The notes under the pieces were generated by a model. It saw nothing but the letters and a program-made list of their open reading frames with translations, was not told the origin of the DNA and did no database searches. 64,000 nucleotides of DNA, from NCBI RefSeq assembly GCF_009733815.1, contig NZ_WNXY01000005.1:1-64000 (forward strand), in the 5' to 3' direction. This DNA is from Pseudactinotalea suaedae. Its GTDB lineage: Bacteria; Actinomycetota; Actinomycetes; Actinomycetales; Beutenbergiaceae. Position numbers and translations under genes: made by a program. Every line of letters starts with the position of its first letter. Within the stretch, counting starts at the first letter, position 1. Shown piece after piece: positions 50,663 to 63,314 of the stretch.

Positions 50663-51567
50663 TCCGCCAGCGACACCGTGAGCAGACCATCGCCGCGCGG
50701 TGAGGCCTGCACGATCTCGGCCCCGGGGTGCAGGCCCGGATCGGATCGATAGCGCTCCAGCAGCGCGGCCTCCGCGTCGAGGTCGCCCGCGTCGGAGGCG
50801 AGCAGCAGCGCCGCGACCTCGTCGGCCCACGCCGCGTCCTCCTCGGTGACCGGGGTGCCCGGGACGCCGATCCGGCCCCACCCGTCCCACAGCAACAGCT
50901 CGTCGCCGAACCGGTGGGCCACCTCGAAGATCACCTCGTCGAACACGAACCGCTCGCCGCGCAGCAGCGTGTCGTGGGGGTCGACGCCATAGCGATCGGC
51001 ATCCACCGTGCCCGCTCGGTGCCCGGCCCACACCTGCGCAGCGGTGACGAACCCGGTCGAGCCCAGCTCCGCCGTCGGGATGTCCGTGGGGTGGGGGAGC
51101 GCGGCGAAGTCGCTCCCGATCTCGGGGTCGAAGCGGCGCCAGCGGCCGTCGAGCCACGCCTCCGCCACCACGTGGTCCGCGTGCCATCCCGGATGGAAGT
51201 AGCCCGCGTAGCCGACGCGCGACCGCGCCGGCACCCCGTGCGTCCGCAGCGCCGCCACGCACAGCAACGTGTGGTCGCGGCAGCACCCCTGCAACCGCGC
51301 GGTCTCCGCTCGTGGCTCCGCGAGCGGGGTGCCGTGCCGCTCCTGGTCGGTGGCGAGCATCCGCTCGACCCATCGCAGGTTGATGTCGTCCTCGGTCTCG
51401 GCCGGCAGGTCGAGGCCCTCGGAGCGGTAGTGGACGATCACGTTCCGCGCGACCGCCGAGAGCTCGGCGAGATCCGTGGGGAGCGCCTCCAGCAGCCCCG
51501 CGTGCGCGCCCGGATCCGAGTACGGCGTGTGCTCTGCGTGGTCGACGACGGCGTGCGGGCTGGTCAT
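50650..51567 (-). CDS. Transglutaminase-like domain protein
   Basis: 305 residues from ATG 51567, which has AAGGTGGG upstream. Papain-like transglutaminase fold with the Cys-His-Asp triad visible: [12 protein letters not shown] (Cys95/96), [10 protein letters not shown] (His132), and RRFDPEIG (Asp147). The N-terminal part resembles the helical region of related proteins. Such proteins are usually hydrolases or peptidases of unknown substrate. It diverges from menG; the 98-bp gap contains an inverted repeat. Confidence 0.85.
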   Translation of the reverse strand: MTSPHAVVDHAEHTPYSDPGAHAGLLEALPTDLAELSAVARNVIVHYRSEGLDLPAETEDDINLRWVERMLATDQERHGTPLAEPRAETARLQGCCRDHTLLCVAALRTHGVPARSRVGYAGYFHPGWHADHVVAEAWLDGRWRRFDPEIGSDFAALPHPTDIPTAELGSTGFVTAAQVWAGHRAGTVDADRYGVDPHDTLLRGERFVFDEVIFEVAHRFGDELLLWDGWGRIGVPGTPVTEEDAAWADEVAALLLASDAGDLDAEAALLERYRSDPGLHPGAEIVQASPRGDGLLTVSLADQRG

Positions 51568-51620
51568 GGATCCCACCTTCGCGCACGCCCGCTCCGGGCG
51601 CACGCGGTTATCCCCCGAGG

Positions 51621-51643
51621 GGGTGCCGGTGCTGTCGGCACCC
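51621..51643. promoter_or_regulatory. Inverted repeat in the menG promoter region
   Basis: GGGTGCCG and CGGCACCC with 7 nt between, centred 21 bp before the presumed menG -10 box, so it overlaps the -35 position. A CCCCC/GGGGG pair lies next to it. Candidate operator. Confidence 0.35.
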
Positions 51644-51652
51644 GCGGTGCGG

Positions 51653-51658
51653 AACAAT
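51653..51658 (+). promoter_or_regulatory. Presumed -10 box of menG (leaderless)
   Basis: AACAAT lies 7 nt before the ATG at 51666; one mismatch to TANNNT. It supports 51666 over the ATG at 51657. Confidence 0.35.
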
Positions 51659-51665
51659 GGCCGCC

Positions 51666-52364
51666 ATGTCCCGCGCCCACCTCGACAAGGATCCCGCCGC
51701 CGTCTCCGGCATGTTCGACGGGGTCGCGAAGAACTACGACCTCACCAACGACGTGCTGACCTTCGGACTCGACCGCCACTGGCGTCGCGAGACCGTCAAG
51801 GCGATCGACGCGCTCCCGGGTGAGCGGGTCCTCGACCTGGCCGCAGGGACGGGCACCTCGAGCGAGCCGCTCGCCGACGCGGGTGTCGACGTCGTTCCCT
51901 GCGACTTCTCGCCGGGCATGGTCGAGGTGGGGCGACGACGTCGACCCGACCTGCCGTTCGTCGTCGGCGACGCGACCGACCTGCCGTTCTCCGACGGCGA
52001 GTTCGACGCCGTCACGATCTCGTTCGGGTTGCGCAACGTCGTCGACACCGACAAGGCGCTCAGCGAGATGCTCCGGGTGACCAAGCCGGGGGGCCGGCTG
52101 GTGATCTGCGAGTTCTCCACGCCCCCGAACGCGCTCTGGCGCGCCGGCTACCGCTTCTACAACACGAACGTGCTGCCGCTGGTCGCCCGCGCGGTGTCCT
52201 CGAACACCGACGCCTACGACTACCTCAACGAGTCGATCGCCGCCTGGCCCGACCAGCGCGCGCTGGCGCGCAAGATCGCCGCCGCCGGCTGGATCAAGGT
52301 CGGCTACCGCAACCTCTTCGGCGGTGTCGTGGCCCTCCACCGGGCCAGCAGGCCCACAGCCTGA
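51666..52364 (+). CDS. menG: Demethylmenaquinone methyltransferase
   Basis: 232 residues (235 if ATG 51657 is used). Methylates demethylmenaquinone with S-adenosylmethionine, the last ring step. UbiE/MenG family marks: [18 protein letters not shown] (about 24-41), the SAM-binding [10 protein letters not shown] (about 56-65) and the family block [13 protein letters not shown] (about 176-188). A GCAA-loop hairpin follows at 52416-52433. Confidence 0.94.
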   Translation: MSRAHLDKDPAAVSGMFDGVAKNYDLTNDVLTFGLDRHWRRETVKAIDALPGERVLDLAAGTGTSSEPLADAGVDVVPCDFSPGMVEVGRRRRPDLPFVVGDATDLPFSDGEFDAVTISFGLRNVVDTDKALSEMLRVTKPGGRLVICEFSTPPNALWRAGYRFYNTNVLPLVARAVSSNTDAYDYLNESIAAWPDQRALARKIAAAGWIKVGYRNLFGGVVALHRASRPTA

Positions 52365-52415
52365 GGCGCCCGGGAAGGAACGCGGCAGACCTCGAGCCGG
52401 AGCGCAGCGCGACGG

Positions 52416-52433
52416 CCGGGCGGCAACGCCCGG
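52416..52433 (+). terminator. Hairpin after menG
   Basis: CCGGGCG and CGCCCGG with a GCAA tetraloop, 50 bp after the stop. No T tract. The rest of 52365-52586 shows only a possible TAAGGT -10 box near 52551 for the following gene. Confidence 0.45.
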
Positions 52434-52586
52434 ACGGCGGATCGCGGGACGTGATCTGCGTCACCGACCACCAGCGCTCAGCCCGTTCTGGGGCGCCGGA
52501 ACGCGGGGGAGCGGGCGCTTCGCGATGCAAGAGCAGCGGCGGATCGGCGCTAAGGTCGGGAGGCGTGCGCGTTCGGTGCAGGAACC

Positions 52587-53966
52587 GTGACCGACTCGCG
52601 CAATAACAGGGATTTTAGCAACTTCGAGATGCTGGAAATGGCAGGTGCTGACGTGGTCCGGACCATGGACGACGACGCCGACGTGATCGTCGTCGGCGCC
52701 GGTCCAGCAGGTTCCTCGGCCGCGCACTACCTGGCCGCGGCGGGGCGGTCGGTGATCCTCCTCGAGAAGGCCACCTTCCCGCGCGACAAGGTGTGCGGCG
52801 ACGGCCTCACCCCACGTGCGGTCTCCGAGCTCGTCCGGATGGGCGTGCCGATGCGCCCCGAGGACGGCTGGATGCGCAACAAGGGTCTGCGCGTCATCGG
52901 TGGCGGTCACACCCTGCACCTGCCCTGGCCCGAGATCGAGCGGTACCCCTCGTACGGGCTCGCCAAGGCACGCACCGGCCTGGACCAGACGCTCGCCCAC
53001 CACGCTCGCGCGACCGGCGCGAAGCTGATGGAGGGCGTCAGCGTCACCGGACCGGTCATGGACGACAGGACCGGCCGGATCGTGGGCGTCACCGCGCGCA
53101 AGGTCGATGCCCGCGGTCGCAAGATCGCCGGAGACGAGGGCGCGAGCCCCGACCTGGTGCTGCGCGCACCGGTCGTGATCGCGGCCGACGGCGTCTCGGC
53201 GCGCCTGGCCACCTCGATGGGCATCACCAAGAGCGACAACCGCCCGATGGGCGTGGCCGTGCGCACCTACTTCCGCACGCCTCGTCACGACGACGAGTGG
53301 ATGGAGTCCCACCTCGAGCTCTGGGAGGGCGAGCCACGCAAGTCGGCGCTGCTGCCCGGCTACGGCTGGATCTTCCCGCTCGGTGACGGCACCGCGAACG
53401 TGGGCCTGGGCTCGGTCTCCTCGACCGCCAGGGCCACCCAGCTCGACTACCGATCGCTGCTGGAGACCTGGATGCGGAACGCGCCGGCGGAGTGGGAGTT
53501 CACGCCCGAGAACCAGATCGGTCCGGTGCGCGGCGCGGCGCTGCCGATGGCGTTCAACCGCAAGCCGCTGTACCGGCGCGGGCTGGTCCTCGTCGGTGAC
53601 TCCGGCGGCATGGTCTCCCCGTTCAACGGCGAGGGCATCGCGTACGGGCTGCAGGCGGGCAGGATCGCCGCCGACGTGATCGGCCAGGCGCTGGCGCGGG
53701 AGACCGCAGCGGAGCGCGAGCGCACGCTCGCGACGTACGCGAGCCGCATGGCCGACGACGTCGGTGGGTACTTCCAGCTGGGGCGGGCGTTCGTCAAGGT
53801 GATCGAGCGTCCCGAGGTGATGCGCATCTGCACCACCTACGGGCTGCCGCGCAAGCACCTGATGCGGTTCGTCCTCAAGCTTCTCTCCGACAGCTACGAC
53901 ACCCGCGGCGGGGACGCCTCCGACCGCATCATCACCGCGCTGACCAAGATCGTGCCGGCAGCATGA
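52587..53966 (+). CDS. Geranylgeranyl reductase family FAD enzyme, menaquinone reductase MenJ-like
   Basis: 459 residues from GTG 52587 with CAGGA upstream. FAD-binding Rossmann GAGPAGS (37-43), the family motif KVCGDGLTPRAV (about 70-81), the substrate-site PGYGWIFP (about 253-260), and GDSGGMVSPFNGEGI near 335. Homologues reduce isoprene units; MenJ of M. tuberculosis saturates one double bond of menaquinone. A first stretch of about 28 residues has no match and the real start could be further in. It precedes nuoA by 31 bp and is probably in the same transcript. Confidence 0.88.
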   Translation: MTDSRNNRDFSNFEMLEMAGADVVRTMDDDADVIVVGAGPAGSSAAHYLAAAGRSVILLEKATFPRDKVCGDGLTPRAVSELVRMGVPMRPEDGWMRNKGLRVIGGGHTLHLPWPEIERYPSYGLAKARTGLDQTLAHHARATGAKLMEGVSVTGPVMDDRTGRIVGVTARKVDARGRKIAGDEGASPDLVLRAPVVIAADGVSARLATSMGITKSDNRPMGVAVRTYFRTPRHDDEWMESHLELWEGEPRKSALLPGYGWIFPLGDGTANVGLGSVSSTARATQLDYRSLLETWMRNAPAEWEFTPENQIGPVRGAALPMAFNRKPLYRRGLVLVGDSGGMVSPFNGEGIAYGLQAGRIAADVIGQALARETAAERERTLATYASRMADDVGGYFQLGRAFVKVIERPEVMRICTTYGLPRKHLMRFVLKLLSDSYDTRGGDASDRIITALTKIVPAA

Positions 53967-53997
53967 CGGCACCAGCGAGGAAGATCCGAGGAACCCG

Positions 53998-54360
53998 ATG
54001 ACCAACCCCTTCATCCCGATCCTGGTGATGGCAGCGCTCGCGCTGCTCATGGCCATCGGTGGCGTCGCCGCGTCCGCCGTCATCGGTCCGAAGCGCTACA
54101 ACAAGGTGAAGGTCGACGCCTACGAGTGCGGCATCCAGCCGAGCCCGCACGCGATGGGCATGGGCAGGTTCCCGATCAAGTACTACCTCGTCGCGATGAC
54201 CTTCATCATCTTCGACATCGAGGTGGTCTTCATGTACCCGTGGGCGGTCGCCTTCACGGAGCTGGCCATGTTCGGGCTGATCGCGATGCTCGGCTTTTTG
54301 TTCCTGATCACGGTGCCCTTCATCTATGAGTGGCGCCGTGGCGGACTGGACTGGGACTGA
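53998..54360 (+). CDS. nuoA: NADH-quinone oxidoreductase subunit A
   Basis: 120 residues, three membrane helices. Conserved YECGIQPSP loop (about 42-50) lies near the quinone site, and [20 protein letters not shown] is the second helix. First gene of the nuo block, with a GAGGAA ribosome site. Confidence 0.95.
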   Translation: MTNPFIPILVMAALALLMAIGGVAASAVIGPKRYNKVKVDAYECGIQPSPHAMGMGRFPIKYYLVAMTFIIFDIEVVFMYPWAVAFTELAMFGLIAMLGFLFLITVPFIYEWRRGGLDWD

Positions 54361-54368
54361 GGTGTGCC

Positions 54369-54926
54369 ATGAGCTTTGACGAGAAGAGCCCGGCAGGATT
54401 CGCGCTGGCCAAGGTCGAGGACTTCGTGGGCTGGGCCCACAGCGCCTCGCTGTGGCCCGTGACGATGGGCCTGGCGTGCTGTGCGATCGAGATGATGGCC
54501 TTCGGCACCCCGCGCTTCGACGGCTCCCGTTTCGGCATGGAGGTCTTCCGCGCCTCGCCGCGGCAGGCGGACCTGATGATCGTGTCCGGGCGCGTGAGCC
54601 ACAAGATGGCGCCGGTCGTGCGGACCGTCTACGACCAGATGGCCGACCCGAAGTGGGTCATCTCGATGGGCGTGTGCGCCAGCTCGGGCGGCATGTTCAA
54701 CAACTACGCGATCGTGCAGGGCGTCGACCACGTGCTGCCGGTCGACATCTACCTGCCCGGCTGCCCGCCGCGCCCGGAGATGCTGATCCACGCGATCCTC
54801 GAGCTGCAGAAGCACGTGATCAAGGGGCAGGCCTTCGGCCCGCACCGCAAGGAGATCGCGCGCAAGGCCGAGGAGGCCGCCCTCAACGCCACCCCGACCC
54901 ACGAGATGAAGGGTCTGCTGGCATGA
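54369..54926 (+). CDS. nuoB: NADH-quinone oxidoreductase subunit B
   Basis: 185 residues. Binds cluster N2, the last iron-sulfur cluster before quinone. Cluster Cys in LACCAIEMM (Cys37, Cys38), GVCASSGG (about Cys102), and LPGCPPRPE (about Cys133). ATG 54369 chosen over the upstream frame, which reaches back into nuoA. Eight bases after nuoA; overlaps nuoC by 4. Confidence 0.96.
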   Translation: MSFDEKSPAGFALAKVEDFVGWAHSASLWPVTMGLACCAIEMMAFGTPRFDGSRFGMEVFRASPRQADLMIVSGRVSHKMAPVVRTVYDQMADPKWVISMGVCASSGGMFNNYAIVQGVDHVLPVDIYLPGCPPRPEMLIHAILELQKHVIKGQAFGPHRKEIARKAEEAALNATPTHEMKGLLA

Positions 54927-55659
54927 CCGAGGAGAACGTCCAGGCCGATGGCGACGGCCAGCCGGAGCAGGTGCAGGAGGTCGCACGAGCCAAGCGTGCA
55001 CCGCTCGACCTCGTCGACGTCCGCACCGGCATGTTCGGTGCGGCAGGCACCGGGGACACCTCCGGCTTCGGCGGGCTGGTGCGCACCATCGCGATGCCCG
55101 GGCCGAGCGAGCGGCCCTACGGCAGCTACTTCGACGAGATCGTGGACCTCCTCGCGGAGGTCCTCGGCGAGCAGGGGATCGCGTTCGACGACGCGATCGA
55201 GAAGGTCGTCGTGTTCCGGGACGAGCTCAGCCTGTTCGTGGCGCGCGAGCACCTGCCTGCGGTCGCGCGGGCGCTGCGGGACGACCAGGACCTGCGGTTC
55301 GAGCTGTGCCTGGGCGTCTCGGGCGTGCACTACCCCCACGACACCGGGCGTGAGCTGCACTGCATCTACCCGCTCAACTCGGTGACGCACAACCGCACCG
55401 TCCGGCTCGAGGTCGCCGCACCCGACGCCGACCCGCACATCCCCTCCCTCGTCGAGATCTACCCGGCCAACGACTGGCACGAGCGCGAGGCCTACGACTT
55501 CTTCGGCGTGATCTTCGACGGCCACCCCGCCCTGACCCGCATCGAGATGCCGGACGACTGGGTAGGCCACCCGCAGCGCAAGGACTACCCCCTCGGCGGC
55601 ATCGAGGTGGAGTTCAAGGGCGCGACGATCCCGGCACCCGACAACCGCAGGAGCTATTC

Positions 55660-55663
<4 letters not shown>
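54923..55663 (+). CDS. nuoC: NADH-quinone oxidoreductase subunit C
   Basis: 246 residues. Peripheral-arm subunit; family blocks [19 protein letters not shown] (about 147-165), [15 protein letters not shown] (about 182-196) and the RKDYPLGG near 215. An N-terminal extension of about 60 residues rich in Glu, Gln and Gly precedes the domain, common in actinobacteria. Overlaps nuoB and nuoD by 4 bp. Confidence 0.95.
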
Positions 55664-57020
<1,357 letters not shown>

Positions 57021-57024
<4 letters not shown>

Positions 57025-57874
57025 ACGGTCCGATGACACGTCAGACTTTCCTGGGTTACGCACCCGAGGTGCGTGAACGGCTCGACGGCGATGCTCGCCA
57101 GATCGTGTCGCGCTACCCCGAGCCCCGCTCGGCCCTGATGCCGCTGCTGCACCTGGTGCAGTCCGAGGATGGTTACGTCTCGCCCGCGGGGATCGCGTTC
57201 TGCGCTGACACGCTCGGGCTGTCCCGCGCGAACGTGTCCGCCGTCGCGACCTTCTACAGCCAGTACAAGCGACGTCCCAACGGCACCTACACGGTGGGGA
57301 TCTGCACGAACACGCTGTGCGCCGTCATGGGTGGCGACGCCATCTTCGAGCGGGTCAGCGAGCGTCTCGGGATCCACCACGACGAGACCACCGAGGACGG
57401 CTCGATCACGCTGGAGCAGATCGAGTGCAACGCCGCGTGCGACTACGCGCCGGTGATGATGATCAACTGGGAGTTCTTCGACAACCAGACGCCGGAGTCG
57501 GCGCTCGCCGTGGTCGACGCGATCCTCGCGGGCGATGCCGTGGCCCCGACCCGCGGTGCCGACAAGGTTCCGACCTTCCGTGAGATGGAGCGGGTCCTCG
57601 CCGGTTTCGAGGACGGCCACGTCGACGAGGGCGGTGCCGGTGGCGCCGCGACCATGGCGGGTCTGACCCTGTCCCGTGAGAACGGCTGGACCGCGCCCGC
57701 CATCGACGCCTCGCACATCGACATGGACGACGAGCCTGTCTCGTCCGAAGAGGCGATCGAGGAGGCGGGCACCGAGCCGGTGGCCGAGACCCAGTCGAGC
57801 GCCGAGCGCGAGGAGACGACCCCGGCCGACTCCGACCCCGACACCGTGAAGGCGCCCGACGAGGAGGACGAGTC

Positions 57875-57878
<4 letters not shown>
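57021..57878 (+). CDS. nuoE: NADH-quinone oxidoreductase subunit E
   Basis: 285 residues, against about 165-240 for many homologues. The thioredoxin-like domain binds a [2Fe-2S] cluster: Cys in [13 protein letters not shown] (about 93-105) and in [12 protein letters not shown] (about 134-145). A C-terminal extension of about 85 residues, very acidic (Glu, Asp), follows residue 200. Overlaps nuoD and nuoF by 4 bp. Confidence 0.95.
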
Positions 57879-59199
<1,321 letters not shown>

Positions 59200-59203
<4 letters not shown>

Positions 59204-61863
59204 CCACCACCGCCACGCCCAAGCCCGGCACCCCGGCCGAGGTCGAGGGCATCGCCGTCACGATCGACGGCGTCGAGGTCACCGTGCCCAAGGGCACGCT
59301 GATCATCCGCGCCGCCGAGCAGATCGGGATCCAGATCCCGCGGTTCTGCGACCACCCGCTGCTCAAGCCGGCGGGCGCCTGCCGGCAGTGCCTCGTGATG
59401 GTCGCGACCCCGGACCGCGAGGGCAACGTCCGCGAGATGCCCAAGCCCCAGGCCTCCTGCACGATGGAGGTCTCGCCCGGCATGGTGGTGAGCACGCAGC
59501 GCACCTCGGAGGTGGCCGACAAGGCCCAGCACGGGGTCATGGAGCTGCTGCTGATCAACCACCCGCTCGACTGCCCGGTCTGCGACAAGGGCGGCGAGTG
59601 CCCCCTGCAGAACCAGGCGATGAGCAACGGTCGCACCAACTCCCGGTTCACCGACGTCAAGCGGACCTACCCCAAGCCGGTCAAGATCTCGACCGAGATC
59701 CTGCTCGACCGGGACCGCTGCATCCTGTGCCAGCGCTGCACCCGCTTCCAGGCGGAGATCCCCGGCGACCCCTTCATCGACCTGCAGGGCCGCGGCGGTG
59801 GCGCCCCCGGCGGCGCCGACCACGGCATGCTGCCCCAGCAGATCGGCGCGTACGACGAGGGCGTGCTGGGCTTCGCGGGCATCGACGGCGAGGTGCGCGA
59901 GGCCGCCGAGACGGGCCAGATGGTCGGCCCGAACGGCGACCCTGCGCTGCTGTCCGGTATCGCCTACACGGTGGGGACCGCCGAGCTCGACGCGACCGGG
60001 CGTCCGTTCGCCTCGTACTTCTCGGGCAACACGATCCAGATCTGCCCCGTGGGTGCGCTGACCTCGGCGACCTACCGGTTCCGCTCGCGCCCGTTCGACC
60101 TGGTCTCGACCGAGTCGATCGCCGAGCACGACGCCTCCGGCTCGGCGATCCGGATCGACCACCGGCGCGGTGTCGTGCTGCGCCGGCTGGCCGGTGACGA
60201 CCCTGCGGTCAACGAGGAGTGGATCACCGACAAGGACCGCTTCGCGTTCACCTGGCAGGCGCTGCCCGACGTGATCCAGACCCCGCTGGTGCGGGACGAG
60301 GAGACCGGCGAGCTGGTCGCGGCCAGCTGGTCCGAGGCGATCGCGCTCGCCGCGCGAGGTCTGGCACAGGCCGCCGACGACGGCGGGGTCGGGGTCCTCC
60401 CCGGCGGTCGCCTCACGCTCGAGGACGCCTATGCGTGGTCCAAGTTCGCGCGCGTGGTGCTCGGCACCAACGACGTGGACTTCCGCGCCCGTGCGAACAG
60501 CCCCGAAGAGGCCGAGTTCCTCGGCCACGCCGTGGCGGGCGTCTCGATGGACGTCACCTTCGCGGGCCTGGAGTCCGCGCCGCACGTGCTGCTCGTCGGG
60601 CTCGAGCCCGAGGACGAGGCCGGCACGATCTTCCTGCGGCTGCGCAAGGCGGTGCTGGCGGGCAGGACCTCGGTCAGCACCCTGGCGCCGTTCGCCACGC
60701 GCGGGTCGACCAAGGTCCGCGCGGCCCTGGTCACCACCGAGCCGGGTGCGGAGGCCACCACCCTGGCCGCGATCGCGGCGGGCACCGGCGATCACGCCGA
60801 GCTGGCCGAGAGCCTGCGGGCCGAGGGCGCCGTCATCCTCGTCGGCGAACGGCTCGCCCAGGTCCCCGGTGGGCTCACCGCGGTGCTGGAGCTGGCGAAG
60901 GCCACCGGCGCCCGGCTCGCCTGGGTGCCACGACGCGCGGGCGACCGCGGCGCCGTCGAGGTCGGGCTGCTGCCGGGCCTGCTGCCCGGCGGCCGCCCTG
61001 TCACCGACGCCGAGGCGCGCGTGGACGTCGCGAGCGCATGGGGCCTCGACGCCGACGCCGCCCTCCCCGGCGAGATCGGTCGCGACCACGCGGCGATCCT
61101 CGCGGACGCCGGGTCCGGCGAGCTCGCGGGCCTGCTCCTCGGCGGCATCGACATCGAGGACCTGCCGGGTGCCGGCGAGTCCGAGCGCGCGGTGCGCGAG
61201 GCAGGTTTCGTGGTGCAGCTGGAGGTGCGCACCTCGGCGCTGAGCCGCTACGCCGACGTCGTGCTGCCGGTCGCGCCCCCGACGATGAAGGCGGGCACCT
61301 TCCTCAACTGGGAGGGCCGCCCGCGGCCGTTCGGTCAGGTGTTCGCCACCAGCGCCCGCTCGGACGCCCAGGTGCTCGACATGCTGGCCGAGGGGATGGG
61401 TGTCGACCTCGGCACCGGTTCGCTCGAGGCCGTGCACCGCGAGCTCAGCGAGCTGGCCGCCTGGGACGGCGCCCGCCAGCCCGCGCCCGCCGTCGAGCCC
61501 TCGCCGGCCCCGGTCCCGAGCGCGGGCGAGCACACGGTCGCCACCTGGCGTCTGATGCTCGACGCCGCCCGCGGCCAGGACGGCGAGCCGTACCTGGCCG
61601 GGACCGCCCACCGGCCGGTCGTGCGCGTCTCGCCCGGCACGGCGAGCAGTCAGGGTGTCGCCGACGGCGACCGGCTCACCGTGGTCGGGCCGCTCGGCTC
61701 GGTCACGCTCCCGGTGCTGGTGACGCCGATGCCCGATCACGTGGTGTGGCTGCCGCTGCACTCGCCGGGCTCGTCGCTGTACCGGATGCTGGGTGTCGGC
61801 TCGGGCGGCTCGGTCCGCCTGGCCTCGGCCGAACGTGCGACGAACGGGGAGGTCATCCGATGA
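59200..61863 (+). CDS. nuoG: NADH-quinone oxidoreductase subunit G
   Basis: 887 residues from ATG 59200. The N-terminus is ferredoxin-like with [2Fe-2S] Cys ([17 protein letters not shown]), a His-Cys cluster region ([17 protein letters not shown]), and a [4Fe-4S] set ([11 protein letters not shown]). A molybdopterin-like domain follows, without cofactor function in complex I. An N-terminal frame extension to 59140 lies in nuoF and is rejected. Overlaps nuoF and nuoH by 4 bp. Confidence 0.96.
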
Positions 61864-63314
61864 GCGCGGTACCGATCGCGGACTTCAGCAACGACACGAT
61901 CTGGATCACGATCGTCAAGGCCGTCGTGATCCTGGTGTTCCTGCTGCTGTCCGTGCTGTTCGCGATCTGGTTCGAGCGACGTCTCGTCGCCCGCTTCCAG
62001 CAGCGGTCCGGTCCGAACTGGAACGGCCCGTTCGGGCTGCTGCAGTCCCTCGCCGACGCGATGAAGCTCCTGCTCAAGGAGGACATCACCGTCAAGGCGG
62101 CCGACAAGGTGATCTACCTGATCGCCCCGATCATCTCGGTGTTCTGCGCCTTCATGGTGTTCGCCGTGATCCCGTTCGGCCCTGAGGTCAGCATCTTCGG
62201 CGTGGTCACCCCGCTGCAGATGACCGACTTCCCGGTCGCGGTCCTCTACATCCTCGGCATCACCGCGCTCGGTGTGTACGGCATCGTGCTGGGCGGCTGG
62301 GCGTCCGGCTCGACCTACCCGCTGCTCGGCGCGGTCCGCTCGACGGCGCAGATCATCTCCTACGAGCTCGCGATGAGCCTCGCGCTGGTGAGCGTCTTCC
62401 TGTGGTCCGGCTCGATGTCGACCTCGCAGATCGTCGGCTCGCAGGAGAACACCTGGTGGGCGTTCACGCTGCTGCCCGCCTTCGTGCTCTACGTGATCTC
62501 GATGGTCGGCGAGACGAACCGGCTCCCGTTCGACCTCCCCGAGGCCGAGGGCGAGCTGGTCGGTGGCTTCCACACCGAGTACTCCTCGATGAAGTTCGCC
62601 TGGTTCTTCCTGGCCGAGTACATCAACATGCTCAACGTCTCCGCGGTCGCCACCACCCTGTTCCTCGGCGGCTACCGGGCACCGTTCGGCATCGGCCTGA
62701 TCAACGACGGCATGTTCGACACCGGCTGGTGGGGCGTCGTGTGGTTCCTCGCCAAGCTCTGGCTGATCATGGCGTTCTTCGTGTGGGTGCGCGGCACGCT
62801 GCTGCGGTTCCGCTACGACCAGTTCATGAACTTCGGCTGGAAGGTGCTGATCCCGGCCGGCCTGGTCACCGTGGTCTTCTACGCCGTGCTCAAGGGCCTG
62901 TCCACCGGCCCCGACCCGGTGCTGAGCTTCGGTGGTGAGTTCCTCACCCTCGAGTGGCGACAGCTGCTGCTCGGCGTCGTCGGTGGTCTCGTGGTCATCG
63001 CGGTGCTGATGCTGCTGTTCCCGGGCGAGGACGAGGAGAAGCCGGCCAAGGCGGGCGCGAGCGCCCGCGGTGGTGCGGCCAAGGTCGGAGCGGGCAGGTC
63101 GGCCACCACGTCCGGCACGAAGCGTCCGGGCACGGACAAGCCCGGCAGGAAGCGCGCCACGGAGGAGCCGTTCGACGCCTTCGCCGGCGGCTTCCCGGTG
63201 CCCCCTCTGCCGGGCCAGGAGCTGCCACCGTCACCGCGCCGCGCGCGCGTCACCACACCAGCCGCCGCACCGGCAGCGAGCCCCGCTGCCGGCGCAGGGG
63301 AGGACGAGAAGTGA
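61860..63314 (+). CDS. nuoH: NADH-quinone oxidoreductase subunit H
   Basis: 484 residues, eight membrane helices. Joins the two arms and forms the quinone entry. [20 protein letters not shown] (about 51-70) and [17 protein letters not shown] (about 219-235) are invariant. A C-terminal tail of about 95 residues after residue 385 is rich in Lys, Ala, Arg and Pro and ends in the cytoplasm; it is not part of the usual fold. Overlaps both neighbours by 4 bp. Confidence 0.96.
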   Translation: MSAVPIADFSNDTIWITIVKAVVILVFLLLSVLFAIWFERRLVARFQQRSGPNWNGPFGLLQSLADAMKLLLKEDITVKAADKVIYLIAPIISVFCAFMVFAVIPFGPEVSIFGVVTPLQMTDFPVAVLYILGITALGVYGIVLGGWASGSTYPLLGAVRSTAQIISYELAMSLALVSVFLWSGSMSTSQIVGSQENTWWAFTLLPAFVLYVISMVGETNRLPFDLPEAEGELVGGFHTEYSSMKFAWFFLAEYINMLNVSAVATTLFLGGYRAPFGIGLINDGMFDTGWWGVVWFLAKLWLIMAFFVWVRGTLLRFRYDQFMNFGWKVLIPAGLVTVVFYAVLKGLSTGPDPVLSFGGEFLTLEWRQLLLGVVGGLVVIAVLMLLFPGEDEEKPAKAGASARGGAAKVGAGRSATTSGTKRPGTDKPGRKRATEEPFDAFAGGFPVPPLPGQELPPSPRRARVTTPAAAPAASPAAGAGEDEK

